The notes below the pieces were generated by a model. The model was not told the origin of the DNA and did no database searches. It worked only from the letters and a program-made list of their open reading frames with translations. From JAJDXW01 sp965214795 (GTDB lineage Bacteria > Pseudomonadota > Gammaproteobacteria > HK1): a stretch of DNA of 64,000 nt. Below are positions 1 to 7,981 of the stretch, in pieces; the stretch's first letter is position 1, and each line of letters opens with the position of its first letter. The stretch lies in NCBI GenBank assembly GCA_965214795.1, contig OZ243976.1, positions 1,302,001 through 1,366,000 of the forward strand, written 5' to 3'. The translations under genes were made by a program, and so were the position numbers.

Positions 1-2
1 CC

Positions 3-917
3 GTCGGCTCGACCCAGCTCGGCGTCGCTCGGGTCGTCGGCGTGGTGCTGGCTGGTCCCGGCCCCGAACCGATCAGCCGGATCGTGTTCGATCTGCGACT
101 GCCGCGCGCGCTGTTGGCGGTCATCGTCGGTGCCGGTCTCGGAATGGTCGGGGCCGTGCTGCAGACCCTGACCCGCAACGACCTGGCCGACCCGTTCCTG
201 TTCGGGCTGTCGTCCGGCGCGGCGGCGGGCGCGGTGGTGGTGATCACGGTCACCGGCAACGTGCTCGGCTTCTGGACCCTGCCGGCGGCGGCGTTCGCCG
301 GTGGTCTCATCGCCTCGCTGATCGTGCTCGGCTTGTTTGGCCGGTTGGCCCGGCAGGGGGCCAGCCAGATGGTGCTGGCCGGTCTGGCGGTCTCGTTCCT
401 GTTCCTGTCGCTGACGTACTATCTGATCTTCGCCGGCGACCAGCGCGCGGCCCATTCCGTGCTGTTCTGGACGCTGGGCGGGCTGGGCCTGGCGAATTGG
501 GAGGTGCTGCCCATTGCGGCGGCCGGGTTGGCGGCAATCGGCGCCCTCGTCGTGCTCGCTCATCGGTCCCTGGACGCGTTGCTGGCCGGCGACGACGCTG
601 CGGTCACGTTGGGTGTGAACGTTACCCGCTTTCGGCAGTTGACTTTCCTGGTCTGCGCCTTTTCGACTGCCAGCTTCGTCGCGCTCAGCGGCGTGATCGG
701 CTTTATCGGCTTGATGGTGCCCCACCTGGCGCGTGGTCTCGTCGGCCCGCTGCATGGCACGCTGATGCTGACCTCGGCCGTGATCGGCGCCGCCCTGCTG
801 CTGGCCAGCGACATCGCTGCGCGCACGCTGCTGGCCCCGCAGGAATTGCCGATCGGCGTGCTGACCACCTCGATCGGCGCGGTGTTCGTGCTGTTCCTGG
901 TGCGTCGGACGCCGTGA
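3..917 (+). CDS. FecCD-family iron/siderophore ABC permease (5' partial)
   Basis: Inner-membrane permease subunit of an iron-siderophore, heme or cobalamin-type ABC importer. The frame is open from the first bases of the window, so the N-terminus and probably the first helix lie outside; the first in-window start codon is a GTG at 42. Family landmarks are DLRLPRALLA followed by LQTLTRNDLADPFLFG, then GFIGLMVPHLARGLVG and a C-terminal GVLTTSIGAVFVLFLVRR, with about eight hydrophobic helices. The complete family is about 330 residues and about 305 are visible. The partner ATPase (FecE type) does not follow; the next 250 bases hold only a repeat. Ligand specificity cannot be read from the permease. 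Confidence 0.9.
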   Translation, partial: VGSTQLGVARVVGVVLAGPGPEPISRIVFDLRLPRALLAVIVGAGLGMVGAVLQTLTRNDLADPFLFGLSSGAAAGAVVVITVTGNVLGFWTLPAAAFAGGLIASLIVLGLFGRLARQGASQMVLAGLAVSFLFLSLTYYLIFAGDQRAAHSVLFWTLGGLGLANWEVLPIAAAGLAAIGALVVLAHRSLDALLAGDDAAVTLGVNVTRFRQLTFLVCAFSTASFVALSGVIGFIGLMVPHLARGLVGPLHGTLMLTSAVIGAALLLASDIAARTLLAPQELPIGVLTTSIGAVFVLFLVRRTP

Positions 918-973
918 CGGCAACCGGAGCAGCCGGCTTCGAGCGGGCAACCGGAGCGGGCAGCCGCATCCTG

Positions 974-1060
974 CGGGGACGACGAAATGCGCTCCGGAAT
1001 GGTCTGCCGAACCGGCCCGGTCCACCCGTCGCCGGACAAAAGACGAGCCCCGCGGTCGCC
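974..1060 (-). repeat. RepE copy 1 (degenerate dispersed intergenic repeat)
   Basis: Intergenic segment that reads GCGCTCCGGAAT, then a CTGCCGAAC..GG..CGG block and GTCGCCGGACAAAAGACGAG. The same string of blocks recurs near 13.9, 21.1, 23.0 and 46.9 kb, always between genes. Strand here is arbitrary relative to the copies at 21.1 and 23.0 kb, which read the other way. No open frame or terminal inverted repeat is evident. Confidence 0.6.
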
Positions 1061-1174
1061 GCTCAGGGAGCGCGGGAGGCCGAGTTTCGCGGTAGACTTC
1101 CGGGACAGCGGGCGCGGTTCCGAGCCCGGCCGAGCTTGCAGGGCGGGCGTCGTGGAGGAACGGAGGTGCAGTCA

Positions 1175-1281
1175 TGGTGCGAAATGAGTTCCTCGTTGCG
1201 CTCGGAGATGCGCCGCCGAGGCGGCTCGTCGAGGCGTTTCAGGTCACCAATCGCCCGAGAGGTATACGAGATCGGATTGTT
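1175..1281 (-). pseudogene. RelE/ParE-type toxin, N-terminal remnant
   Basis: Directly behind the antitoxin stop codon, the minus strand can be read as YTSRAIGDLKRLDEPPRRR followed by ISERNEELISHHD. This is the typical N-terminal helix pair of RelE/ParE mRNA-interferase toxins. The frame begins with the last base of the antitoxin TGA but has no ATG, GTG or TTG there, and homology stops after about 35 residues where a full toxin has about 85-95. I read it as the truncated toxin of the preceding antitoxin. It is too short for a gene caller and the assignment rests on pattern recognition alone. Confidence 0.55.
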
Positions 1282-1589
1282 CAGAGCCCAAGTTCCCGCT
1301 CGGCCTCATCCGAATCAATCAGCCGACCGGGCTCGATGTCCTCCGGTCCCTCGTCCAACAAGCGCCGGCCTTCCTCGCTCAACTCCTCTTCTTCCTCCGG
1401 AACCGACATGAGGTACAGGAGGTAGGAGTCATCTCGGCCCGTCAGGAACTCCAGGTAGCGGGTTGCCGACTGAATCTCGGCGTCCGGCAGCCGTTCCGCG
1501 GTTCCCCCGCCCGCGTGCGGATGGACCCGCGGCGATGCATCTGGTCCGTGTTCCGGCGGGGGCGCCCGCGCGGGATGGACTCGCATCAC
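1281..1589 (-). CDS. Putative antitoxin of a RelE-type toxin-antitoxin locus
   Basis: 102-residue acidic protein. The C-terminal two-thirds, from LPDAEIQSATRYLEFL through an acidic PEEEEELSEEGRRLLDE stretch to SDEAERELGL at the end, matches the small antitoxins that precede RelE toxins; the acidic tail is the part that wraps the toxin. The first 30 residues are proline/histidine-rich and unlike the family, so the true start may be internal or the 5' end may be decayed. The stop codon abuts the toxin remnant, as in operonic TA pairs. With the toxin truncated, this would be an orphan antitoxin. Confidence 0.6.
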   Translation of the reverse strand: MMRVHPARAPPPEHGPDASPRVHPHAGGGTAERLPDAEIQSATRYLEFLTGRDDSYLLYLMSVPEEEEELSEEGRRLLDEGPEDIEPGRLIDSDEAERELGL

Positions 1590-1629
1590 TTCGCATCGCC
1601 GCGAGACTTGCCGCGACGATCACCCCGAA

Positions 1630-1647
1630 GTTATATTGCGGTATAAC
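1630..1647. promoter_or_regulatory. Palindromic operator / promoter of the mazEF locus
   Basis: Imperfect palindrome GTTATATTGCGGTATAAC, whose arms GTTATA and TATAAC are separated by six bases. It is an AT-rich island just upstream of the antitoxin start. MazE-type AbrB-fold antitoxins autorepress by binding such palindromes over their own promoter; the TATAAC arm could also serve as the -10 box. The role is inferred from position and symmetry. Confidence 0.5.
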
Positions 1648-1662
1648 ATGGGAGGGAAACAC

Positions 1663-1920
1663 GTGCACACCACGAATCTGCGCAAGGTCGGAGGATCGGT
1701 GATGCTGGCCGTGCCCCCCGCGCTGCTCGACGTTCTGCAGCTCACGGCCGGCGCCAGAGTCGACATCGGCATCGAGGATGGTCGCCTGATCGTCGCACCA
1801 AAGACCCGTCCCAACTACTCGCTCGCCGAGCTCCTGGCCGAGTGCAACCCGACCGAGGCAACCGACGACGACGATCGCGCGTGGCTCGACGCCAAGCCGG
1901 TCGGCAACGAGCTGTTGTAG
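1663..1920 (+). CDS. mazE: MazE/ChpS-like AbrB-fold antitoxin
   Basis: About 85 residues. It opens with HTTNLRKVGGSVMLAVPP, the swapped-hairpin AbrB DNA-binding motif, followed by LQLTAGARVDIGIEDGRLIV and a C-terminal acidic tail (ATDDDDRAW) that neutralises the toxin. I chose GTG 1663 because a GGGAGGG ribosome-binding site sits just before it and the family begins at this point; ATG 1636 and ATG 1648 are in-frame alternatives inside or next to the operator. The stop codon shares a base with the toxin start. The protein should bind MazF and repress the operon through the palindrome upstream. Confidence 0.85.
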   Translation: MHTTNLRKVGGSVMLAVPPALLDVLQLTAGARVDIGIEDGRLIVAPKTRPNYSLAELLAECNPTEATDDDDRAWLDAKPVGNELL

Positions 1921-2252
1921 TGCAGCGGGGCGAAATCTGGCTCGTCAGCCTCGACCCAGCGGCCGGCCATGAACAACGCGGAACCCGACCGGTCCTGATC
2001 CTGTCCCCCGCTCCCTTCAACGAACTGACCGGGACTCCGGTCGTCCTCCCGATCACCACGAGAGGAAACTTCGCTCGCCGGCGCGGATTCGCGGTCTCGC
2101 TCGCCAATGCCGGGACCCGAACGCAGGGGGTGATCCGTTGCGATCAGCCGCGGACGCTCGATCTCGCGGCCCGCAACGGCAAACGCCTCGAAACCATCCC
2201 GGACCCGATCGTCGAAGAGGTCCTCGCTCGAGTCGCGACGATCCTGACATAG
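1920..2252 (+). CDS. mazF: MazF/PemK-family endoribonuclease toxin
   Basis: 110-residue toxin starting at a GTG that shares one base with the antitoxin TAG. Family marks are QRGEIWLVSLDP at the N-terminus, GTRPVLILSPAPFN, the VVLPITT strand, and a late CDQPRTLDLAAR segment. The conserved Arg of the RPVLIL block and the Thr of PITT, which shape the RNA-cleaving site in MazF, are present. Full family length with no frameshift, so the locus looks functional. It would cleave mRNA when the labile antitoxin is lost. Confidence 0.9.
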   Translation: MQRGEIWLVSLDPAAGHEQRGTRPVLILSPAPFNELTGTPVVLPITTRGNFARRRGFAVSLANAGTRTQGVIRCDQPRTLDLAARNGKRLETIPDPIVEEVLARVATILT

Positions 2253-2371
2253 ACTGCGACGAACCGGCCCGCACCACCTCCTCGCAGCCACCGCACTTTG
2301 CACCGGCCGATTGACGGCAACCGACGACGGCCCACCAGAACCCCTTCGCCGGAGACCACATACACCGGTTC

Positions 2372-3030
2372 GAAGATCTCCCGGATGCGGTCGTTCAACT
2401 CGGCCCTCGCTTCTCCCGCATCCACGTGGCGTTCCTCGCGCCGAATGATCTGACGGAGGTTCGCTTCCACGAGAAAGCGCATCGGAGCGCCCGGCCGGTC
2501 GTCGAGATAGGCGGACTCGGCGACGAATTTCCGGCGCGCCTCCTCGATGAAGCTGAGGTCGGCGGCTGGCCCGAGGATCGAGTAGCGCAACTACTCGGGC
2601 GGAAGGCCCTCGAGAGGGTCGTTGAAGGCGAGGGTGTGCAGGAAGATGGTGCGGGCGACATAGGCCGCGTAGGGCGGCAAGCCGCGGTGATGCTCGGCGT
2701 CGATCTCCTGGGCGAGGGCTTTCGTCTCCGTCCCGCCGGCGCCGGCAACATCGTTGGCGATGGCCGGCACGTAGGCGGTCTGGCCGAGGCGGGTCACGAT
2801 CTCCTGGCGGATCGGCTCGTAGCCCGGATCGATATGGTGCAGGTGGACCGCAGTCGCGTCCGGGGGCCGGGTCTCCCGGAGATGGGCGATCGTGCGGGCG
2901 AGCAGCCGCAGCATGCCGCGCACCCGCTGGCGGCGATGCGGACGGAGCCCGTGGGGAGCAGGGAGGGGTCGACGAACTCCGAAAGGTTCGATACGCCCTT
3001 CAAGCCGCGCGCCGCGCGCCGCCGCGTCTG
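2372..3030 (-). pseudogene. Decayed DUF499 ATP-binding protein fragment
   Basis: Three pieces of one ancestral protein in order on the minus strand. GVSNLSEFVDPSLLPTGSVR (about 2990) is in one frame; MLRLLARTIAHLRETRPPDA through PYAAYVARTIFLHTLAFND (2923-2594) is in a second; then, after an in-frame TAG at 2591-2593, come RYSILGPAADLSFIEEARRK and FVAESAYLDDRPGAPMRFL (2590-2372). These strings are characteristic of DUF499 proteins, large ATPases that I recall from defence-island contexts. Both ends of the family (usually about 1,000 residues) are missing. One frameshift near 2925 and one stop make this a non-functional relic. Confidence 0.65.
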
Positions 3031-3166
3031 AACTGCGAGAACGTCCAGGTTACCCGAACGCCGCCGGTATGCGCGTCCGGAGTCGGGCAGGCCGGGTTCG
3101 CCGTTCACCCGTCCCCGAGCGATGCGCGCGGTGGACGCGATGAGCGGGACACGAGCTGTCCATCGT

Positions 3167-4729
3167 TCAGTCGTCCAGGGTCCGGAGCTCGCGGCGCATG
3201 ATCTTGCCGGTGCTGGTCTTCGGCACGTCGGCCACGAACTGCACGGCGCGCGGCACCTTGTAGGCGGCGAGGTGCTCGCGGCAGTGGGCGACGATGCTCT
3301 CCTCGTTCGCCGTCTCGCCCGGCTTCAGCACCACGTAGGCCTTGGCGACCTCGCCCTTCATCTCATCCGGCTGCGGGCCGACCGCGACGAGGGCAACGGC
3401 CGGGTGCATGGCGATGACCCGCTCGAGCTCGGCGGGATACACGTTGAAGCCGGCGGTCAGGATCATGTCCTTCCGGCGATCGACGATCCAGAAGTACCCG
3501 TCCTCGTCCTCGCGCGCGAGGTCCCCGGAGTGCAGCCAGCCGTCGGGTTCGATGGTCTCCCGGGTCGCCGCCTCGTTGCCGTAGTACCCCTGCATGACGA
3601 TGGGCCCCCGCACCATCAGCTCGCCGATCTCTCCCGTGGGCAAGGTCTTCGATGCGTCCTCGACGTCCGCGATCCGGCACTCGACGCGGGGCAGCTGGAG
3701 CCCGATCGAGCCGTGGCGGTTCTCCCCGTACCACGGGGTCGTGGTCCCCGGCCCCGCGATCTCGGTCATGCCCCAGAGCTCGATCAGGGGGCAGCCGGCG
3801 CGCCGCTCGAACTCCTCCATCTTGGCCGCCGGCATGGTCTGCCCGCCGACCGTGCAGCGGGTGAGGGAGGAGAGGTCGAAGTGGTCGAACTCCGGGTGAG
3901 CGAGCATGTACATGAACATGGTCGGCACCCCTTCGAACAGGGTCGCCCGGTGCTCCTCGATGGCCGACATGACCTCCGCCGCGTCGAACGAGGGGTGCAG
4001 CACCAGGGTCATTCCGTAGAGCAGGCTCGCGTTCATGACCACGTTGCCGTAGACGTGCGGGCAGGGAAGGGCGGTCACCACCGTGTCCCCGCTCGTGCGC
4101 ACGTGCATGACCGCGGTCATCGCGGTGTTGACGATGACGTTCCGGTGGCTGTGCATCGCCCCCTTGGGATGCCCGGTGGTGCCGGAGGTGTAGCAGATGG
4201 TCGAGAGGGAGTCGGCGGGGACCGGGGCGGTCTGCATGTCCGGGCTTCCCCCGTCGAGGAGCTCGCCGAAGGCTCGCGCCCCCGCCGGCGGGGCGCCATC
4301 GCCGAAGAGGACGATCTCGCGAAGGCTTCCGCCTCCGTCTCCGCCGCGACCGTCCGCGCTTCCCGATTCGCCTCGGCGCAGCCCGAGCAGCGGCTCGCCC
4401 TTGTCGCGCGATGCGATGAGGACCTTGGCCCCGCAGTCGGCGACGACGAAGCCGACTTCCTCCGGGGTCAGCATCACGTTGATCGGGTTGGCGACGGCGC
4501 CCAGCTTGTGGATCGCGTAGTAGCTCACCACCCACTCCCAGGAGTTGAGGGCGTAGAGGGTGACCCGGTCCTCCGCCTCGACGCCGATGCCGCGGAGGCT
4601 GTTGGCGAGCCGGTTCGAAAGCTCGTTCAGCTCGTGGAAGCTGAGTCTCCGGCCGCCGACCACCAGCGCCGTCTTGTCACCGTACCGCCGGGCCGATGCG
4701 GGCAGCACCTCACCGAGTGTCTCCAGCAT
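3167..4729 (-). CDS. AMP-dependent acyl-CoA ligase (ANL superfamily)
   Basis: 520-residue cytosolic adenylate-forming ligase that would activate a carboxylic acid with ATP and join it to CoA. Motifs in order are the P-loop YTSGTTGHPKG, the A5 motif LIELWGMTEIAG, the A7 hinge GWLHSGDLARED, the A8 block DRRKDMILTAGFNVYP and the A10 catalytic lysine in PKTSTGKIMRRELR. Start placed at ATG 4729 (MLETLGEVL), where the family begins; the frame is open 67 codons further upstream but that part is unlike the family. It stands alone. The substrate (medium/long-chain fatty acid or aryl acid) is not decidable from sequence alone. Confidence 0.9.
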   Translation of the reverse strand: MLETLGEVLPASARRYGDKTALVVGGRRLSFHELNELSNRLANSLRGIGVEAEDRVTLYALNSWEWVVSYYAIHKLGAVANPINVMLTPEEVGFVVADCGAKVLIASRDKGEPLLGLRRGESGSADGRGGDGGGSLREIVLFGDGAPPAGARAFGELLDGGSPDMQTAPVPADSLSTICYTSGTTGHPKGAMHSHRNVIVNTAMTAVMHVRTSGDTVVTALPCPHVYGNVVMNASLLYGMTLVLHPSFDAAEVMSAIEEHRATLFEGVPTMFMYMLAHPEFDHFDLSSLTRCTVGGQTMPAAKMEEFERRAGCPLIELWGMTEIAGPGTTTPWYGENRHGSIGLQLPRVECRIADVEDASKTLPTGEIGELMVRGPIVMQGYYGNEAATRETIEPDGWLHSGDLAREDEDGYFWIVDRRKDMILTAGFNVYPAELERVIAMHPAVALVAVGPQPDEMKGEVAKAYVVLKPGETANEESIVAHCREHLAAYKVPRAVQFVADVPKTSTGKIMRRELRTLDD

Positions 4730-5037
4730 GCCTTCTACTCCGCGGTTGAATTTGCGATGCCGCAGCCCGCCAGCAAAGGGTGTGCACCCGAAATCGCGGA
4801 GCTCATCCTGCCATGCAAGGCCCTGTCGCCGATAACCGTCACCGCTCGGCTTTCCGTGATGTGACCGGCAAGGTCTCGTTTTGCCGTGAAAATACGCGCG
4901 GGAGGAATTCCTGAACGTCCATGTCGGCAAGATGCCCGCGCTCCCGGGAAGGCTGTCGTTGTGACGGAGGTGTTTTCATGTTTCGAGACGGTCTGGCCCC
5001 GGACGGAGAGTGTTTTGCAACAATCGCTTTGCAACAA
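4730..5037. other. Intergenic stretch without a recognised gene
   Basis: No convincing gene. It contains the leader of the acyl-CoA ligase and a short GTCTCGTTTTGCCGTGAAAA string that resembles one near 46.68 kb. Nothing else was recognised. Confidence 0.4.
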
Positions 5038-5424
5038 TCACTTGGCGTCCATGTACCTGACGGGCACCAGCCGATGGCCAATCAGGTCCACGGCCGCGCC
5101 GCACTGCTCCAGCGCGATGTACCCGAGCAATGGTTCGTACATCCCGTCTTCGGGCTCCACATCGATGAAAAGAACCTCGTTGTGGACCGATCTGAACCCC
5201 TCCACCGTGATCTTGACCGGTCCGCACACCGTCCCTTTGATGGACTGCTGGGTTGCCGTCTGCAACTCGATCACTTCTTCCGCCTCGAATGCTCCGAACT
5301 GTGCCTTCCACGCAGACGGCAACGTAAGGAGGCTTGCACCCGTATCGACAAGCGCGTCGAGCTTTTTGGTGAAACGAGGTTCGGCGGTGTTCCGGACATC
5401 CACCGTGGTGACGATTCTGCCCAT
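5038..5424 (-). CDS. Single-domain retropepsin-like aspartyl protease
   Basis: 128 residues with one aspartyl-protease lobe: LDALVDTGASLLTLP holds the catalytic DTGAS, and the later LLGYIALEQCGAAVD matches the conserved GxxxLE/hydrophobic-Gly element of clan AA proteases. Such one-lobe enzymes act as homodimers and are common as stand-alone bacterial genes of unknown substrate. No signal peptide, so it is probably cytosolic. A GGAGG site precedes the ATG with normal spacing. Not linked to any toxin or mobile gene here. Confidence 0.75.
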   Translation of the reverse strand: MGRIVTTVDVRNTAEPRFTKKLDALVDTGASLLTLPSAWKAQFGAFEAEEVIELQTATQQSIKGTVCGPVKITVEGFRSVHNEVLFIDVEPEDGMYEPLLGYIALEQCGAAVDLIGHRLVPVRYMDAK

Positions 5425-5488
5425 CGTTCGCCTCCGTTCGGCTCCCCTGCAACGCCGTCTTCACCGATCCGGATGCGCTTCGAGCCTC

Positions 5489-6688
5489 TCAGGCGGCACC
5501 CGGCGGGGCGGTGAAGCAGGCCGGGAGGCGGTCGCCCGTCGCCGCGTCGAAGAGAAACCCTCGCTCGAGCGGGAAGCGAACCGCCACCTTGCGGTCGAAG
5601 TCGACGTCGTACTCCTTCGGCATCTTGATGGCGAGGCTCGCGTCGTCGCCGAGCGCCACCGTGACCAGGGTCACGTCGCCGGTCAGCTCGGCCGCGTAGA
5701 CCGTGGCGTCGAAGAGCCCCGTCCCCGGATCGGCCACCTCCGCGTCCTCCGGCCGGAAGCCCATGACCGCCGCCGTTCCGTCCCGCACCCCCGCGCCCGT
5801 CCCGTCGGCCCCTTCGACCGGAACCCCGACCCCGCCCGCGCTCTCGAACCGGCCGTTCTCGATGCTGCCGCGGATGAAGTTCATCGGCGGCGAGCCCATG
5901 AAGCCGGCGACGAAGAGGTTCGCCGGGTCGTCGTACACCTCGCGCGGAGAGCCGATCTGCTGGAGGGCGCCTTCGTCCAGGATTGCGACCCGGTGGGCGA
6001 GGGTCATCGCCTCCACCTGGTCGTGGGTCACGTAGACCGTGGTCACCCCCAGCTCGTGCTGCATGTGCTTGAGCTCCGCGCGCATGTAGCCGCGGAGCTT
6101 CGCGTCGAGGTTCGAGAGGGGCTCGTCCATCAGGAACGCGGAGGGCCGGCGCACGATCGCCCGCGCGAGGGCGACCCGTTGCCGCTGCCCGCCGGAGAGC
6201 TGGCGCGGGTACCGCTCAAGGAGGTCTTCCATGTGGACCTGGGCCGCCGCGTCGCGCACCGCCGCCGCCCGCGCCTCGGGCTTGAGCCCCCGCACCTTGA
6301 GCGGGAAGCCGATGTTCTCGGCCACCGTCTTGTGGGGGTAGAGCGCGTAGGACTGGAACACCATCGCGATGTCGCGGTACTTCGGCAGCTCGTTCGTCAC
6401 GTCCGTGTCGCCGAGGAGCACCTGCCCGGAGTCCGCCTCCTCGAGCCCCGCGATGATCCGGAGCGCCGTCGTCTTGCCGCACCCGGACGGCCCGAGCAGG
6501 ACCAGGAACTCGCTCGGCTCGACGGCGAGGCTCAAGTCCTTCACCACGTGGTTCGAGCCGAACCACTTGTTGAGCCCCCGGATCGACAGCCGCCGGGCGC
6601 GGGAGCGCCCCTGCTCCCCGCCGTTTGCGGTCCCGTGGCCCGTGCCCGCGGCTGTCTCCGCGCCCGCGCCCACGCCGACCTCGCTCAT
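5489..6688 (-). CDS. CUT1 sugar ABC transporter ATPase (MalK/UgpC type)
   Basis: 399-residue ATPase that powers the importer encoded upstream. Walker A is GPSGCGKTTA, followed by the Q-loop MVFQSYALYPHKTV, the signature LSGGQRQRVALARAI, Walker B and catalytic Glu in FLMDEPLSNLDAKLR, and the H-loop VTHDQVEAM. After residue 260 comes the OB-fold regulatory domain typical of MalK/UgpC (MGFRPEDAEV). The N-terminal 30 residues are a Gly/Ala-rich extension. The start ATG overlaps the stop of the preceding permease by 4 bp, so the genes are translationally coupled. Last gene of the operon. Confidence 0.92.
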   Translation of the reverse strand: MSEVGVGAGAETAAGTGHGTANGGEQGRSRARRLSIRGLNKWFGSNHVVKDLSLAVEPSEFLVLLGPSGCGKTTALRIIAGLEEADSGQVLLGDTDVTNELPKYRDIAMVFQSYALYPHKTVAENIGFPLKVRGLKPEARAAAVRDAAAQVHMEDLLERYPRQLSGGQRQRVALARAIVRRPSAFLMDEPLSNLDAKLRGYMRAELKHMQHELGVTTVYVTHDQVEAMTLAHRVAILDEGALQQIGSPREVYDDPANLFVAGFMGSPPMNFIRGSIENGRFESAGGVGVPVEGADGTGAGVRDGTAAVMGFRPEDAEVADPGTGLFDATVYAAELTGDVTLVTVALGDDASLAIKMPKEYDVDFDRKVAVRFPLERGFLFDAATGDRLPACFTAPPGAA

Positions 6689-7776
6689 CCCTTGACCGCT
6701 CCGAGCAGGATCCCCTTCGAGATGAAGCGCTGCAAGAGCAGTGCCATCGCGATGACGGGAATGATCATGATGATGATGACCACCGCCATCGTCCACCACA
6801 GGATGCCCTTCTCGCCGCCGTTCATGCCCGCGACGAGGATCGGCAGGGTCTGAGCCTTCGTGGTCGAGAGAAAGAGCGCCACCAGGTACTCGTTCCAGGA
6901 GAGGATCAGCACGAGCAGGGTGGTCGCCGCGAGTCCCGCCCTGGCGAGTGGAACGACGATCTCGAAGAAGGTCATGAAGCGCGAGGCGCCGTCGAGCTGC
7001 GCGCTCTCCTCGAGGTCGATGGGGATCGAGGCGAAGAAGTCGTGCATCAGCCAGACGACGATCGGCAGGTTGACGACGGTGTACGTGAGGATGATCGCGA
7101 GGTGCGTGTCGATCATGCCGACACGCTGGAACATCATGTAGATCGGCACTACCGCGACCACCGGCGGCAGGATGCGTTGCGAGATCATCCAGAACAGGAT
7201 GTCGGCGTTTCCGGCACTGCGCGTGAAGTAGCGCCCCACCGACCGCGCGAGGAGGAGGAAGAGGGCGGCCGCGACGGCCGTCGCGAGCCAGAGGTCCACG
7301 CCGTGGACGCCGACCGCAACCGCGGCGAGGATCATGAGCGCGACGAAGACGAGTATGTTTCCGATCTTCGGCCTGTACTCGATCCGGGCCAGGGCATAGG
7401 CGGCCATGCTGCCGACGAGCACGCAGAGCGCCGTCGAGCAGAAGGCGATGATGACCGAGTTCCGGTAAGGCGTGAACGTCTCGGCGAGGGGCGATTTCGC
7501 GCTGAAGTCGAGCAGGTCCGCCCAGGCGTGCAGGTTGGGGGTGAAGTCGACCCAGGGGAGGTACGACGGCCCCTCGAACACGTCGATGGGCAGCTTGAGC
7601 GAGGTGATGACGAGCCAGTAGAACGGGAACAGCACGAAGGCGGACCAGAGCGTGAGGAGCCCGTAGACGACGATCCGTCCTCCGGGAGACATCCGTCCGA
7701 TGCGGCTCGGCTCGAACCAGCGCCGGAGGCCGGTTGCTCGCGCCGCGGCCGGCAGCGGGGCCTGGATTTCCGCCAT
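6685..7776 (-). CDS. CUT1 sugar ABC transporter permease (MalG type)
   Basis: 363-residue inner-membrane permease with the EAA coupling loop EESAQLDGASRFMTFFEIVV near residue 260. Start set at ATG 7776 (MAEIQAPL); the open frame runs 33 codons further upstream without family resemblance. It has an unusual extra hydrophobic segment (VGVHGVDLWLATAVAAALF, about residues 165-190) between the usual helices, lengthening it beyond the roughly 280 residues of ordinary MalG proteins. C-terminal QRFISKGILLGAVKG is the standard family end. Overlaps the ATPase gene by 4 bp. Confidence 0.9.
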   Translation of the reverse strand: MAEIQAPLPAAARATGLRRWFEPSRIGRMSPGGRIVVYGLLTLWSAFVLFPFYWLVITSLKLPIDVFEGPSYLPWVDFTPNLHAWADLLDFSAKSPLAETFTPYRNSVIIAFCSTALCVLVGSMAAYALARIEYRPKIGNILVFVALMILAAVAVGVHGVDLWLATAVAAALFLLLARSVGRYFTRSAGNADILFWMISQRILPPVVAVVPIYMMFQRVGMIDTHLAIILTYTVVNLPIVVWLMHDFFASIPIDLEESAQLDGASRFMTFFEIVVPLARAGLAATTLLVLILSWNEYLVALFLSTTKAQTLPILVAGMNGGEKGILWWTMAVVIIIMIIPVIAMALLLQRFISKGILLGAVKG

Positions 7777-7981
7777 CCCGGTCAGCTCCCCGTTCCGTGT
7801 CCGCCACCGGGTTGCGGCGGCCTGCCCCGAGTCCCGTTGCCGGCGGCGGCTCCGGGCCCGCCGCGGGCGGGGCACCTTCCCTCGCCGGCGCCGGCGCCGA
7901 CCCCGAGGCCGGTCCGCCCGCCCGCCCGCGGTCGCTCGTCGCCCCGCGCCTTCGCCGCGTTCATCCTCACCGCCCCCGACC

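Noticed and set aside
3122..4864. 580-codon open frame on the plus strand
   Set aside because: Antisense shadow of the acyl-CoA ligase; no recognisable domain and composition is skewed to His, Arg, Asp and Val.
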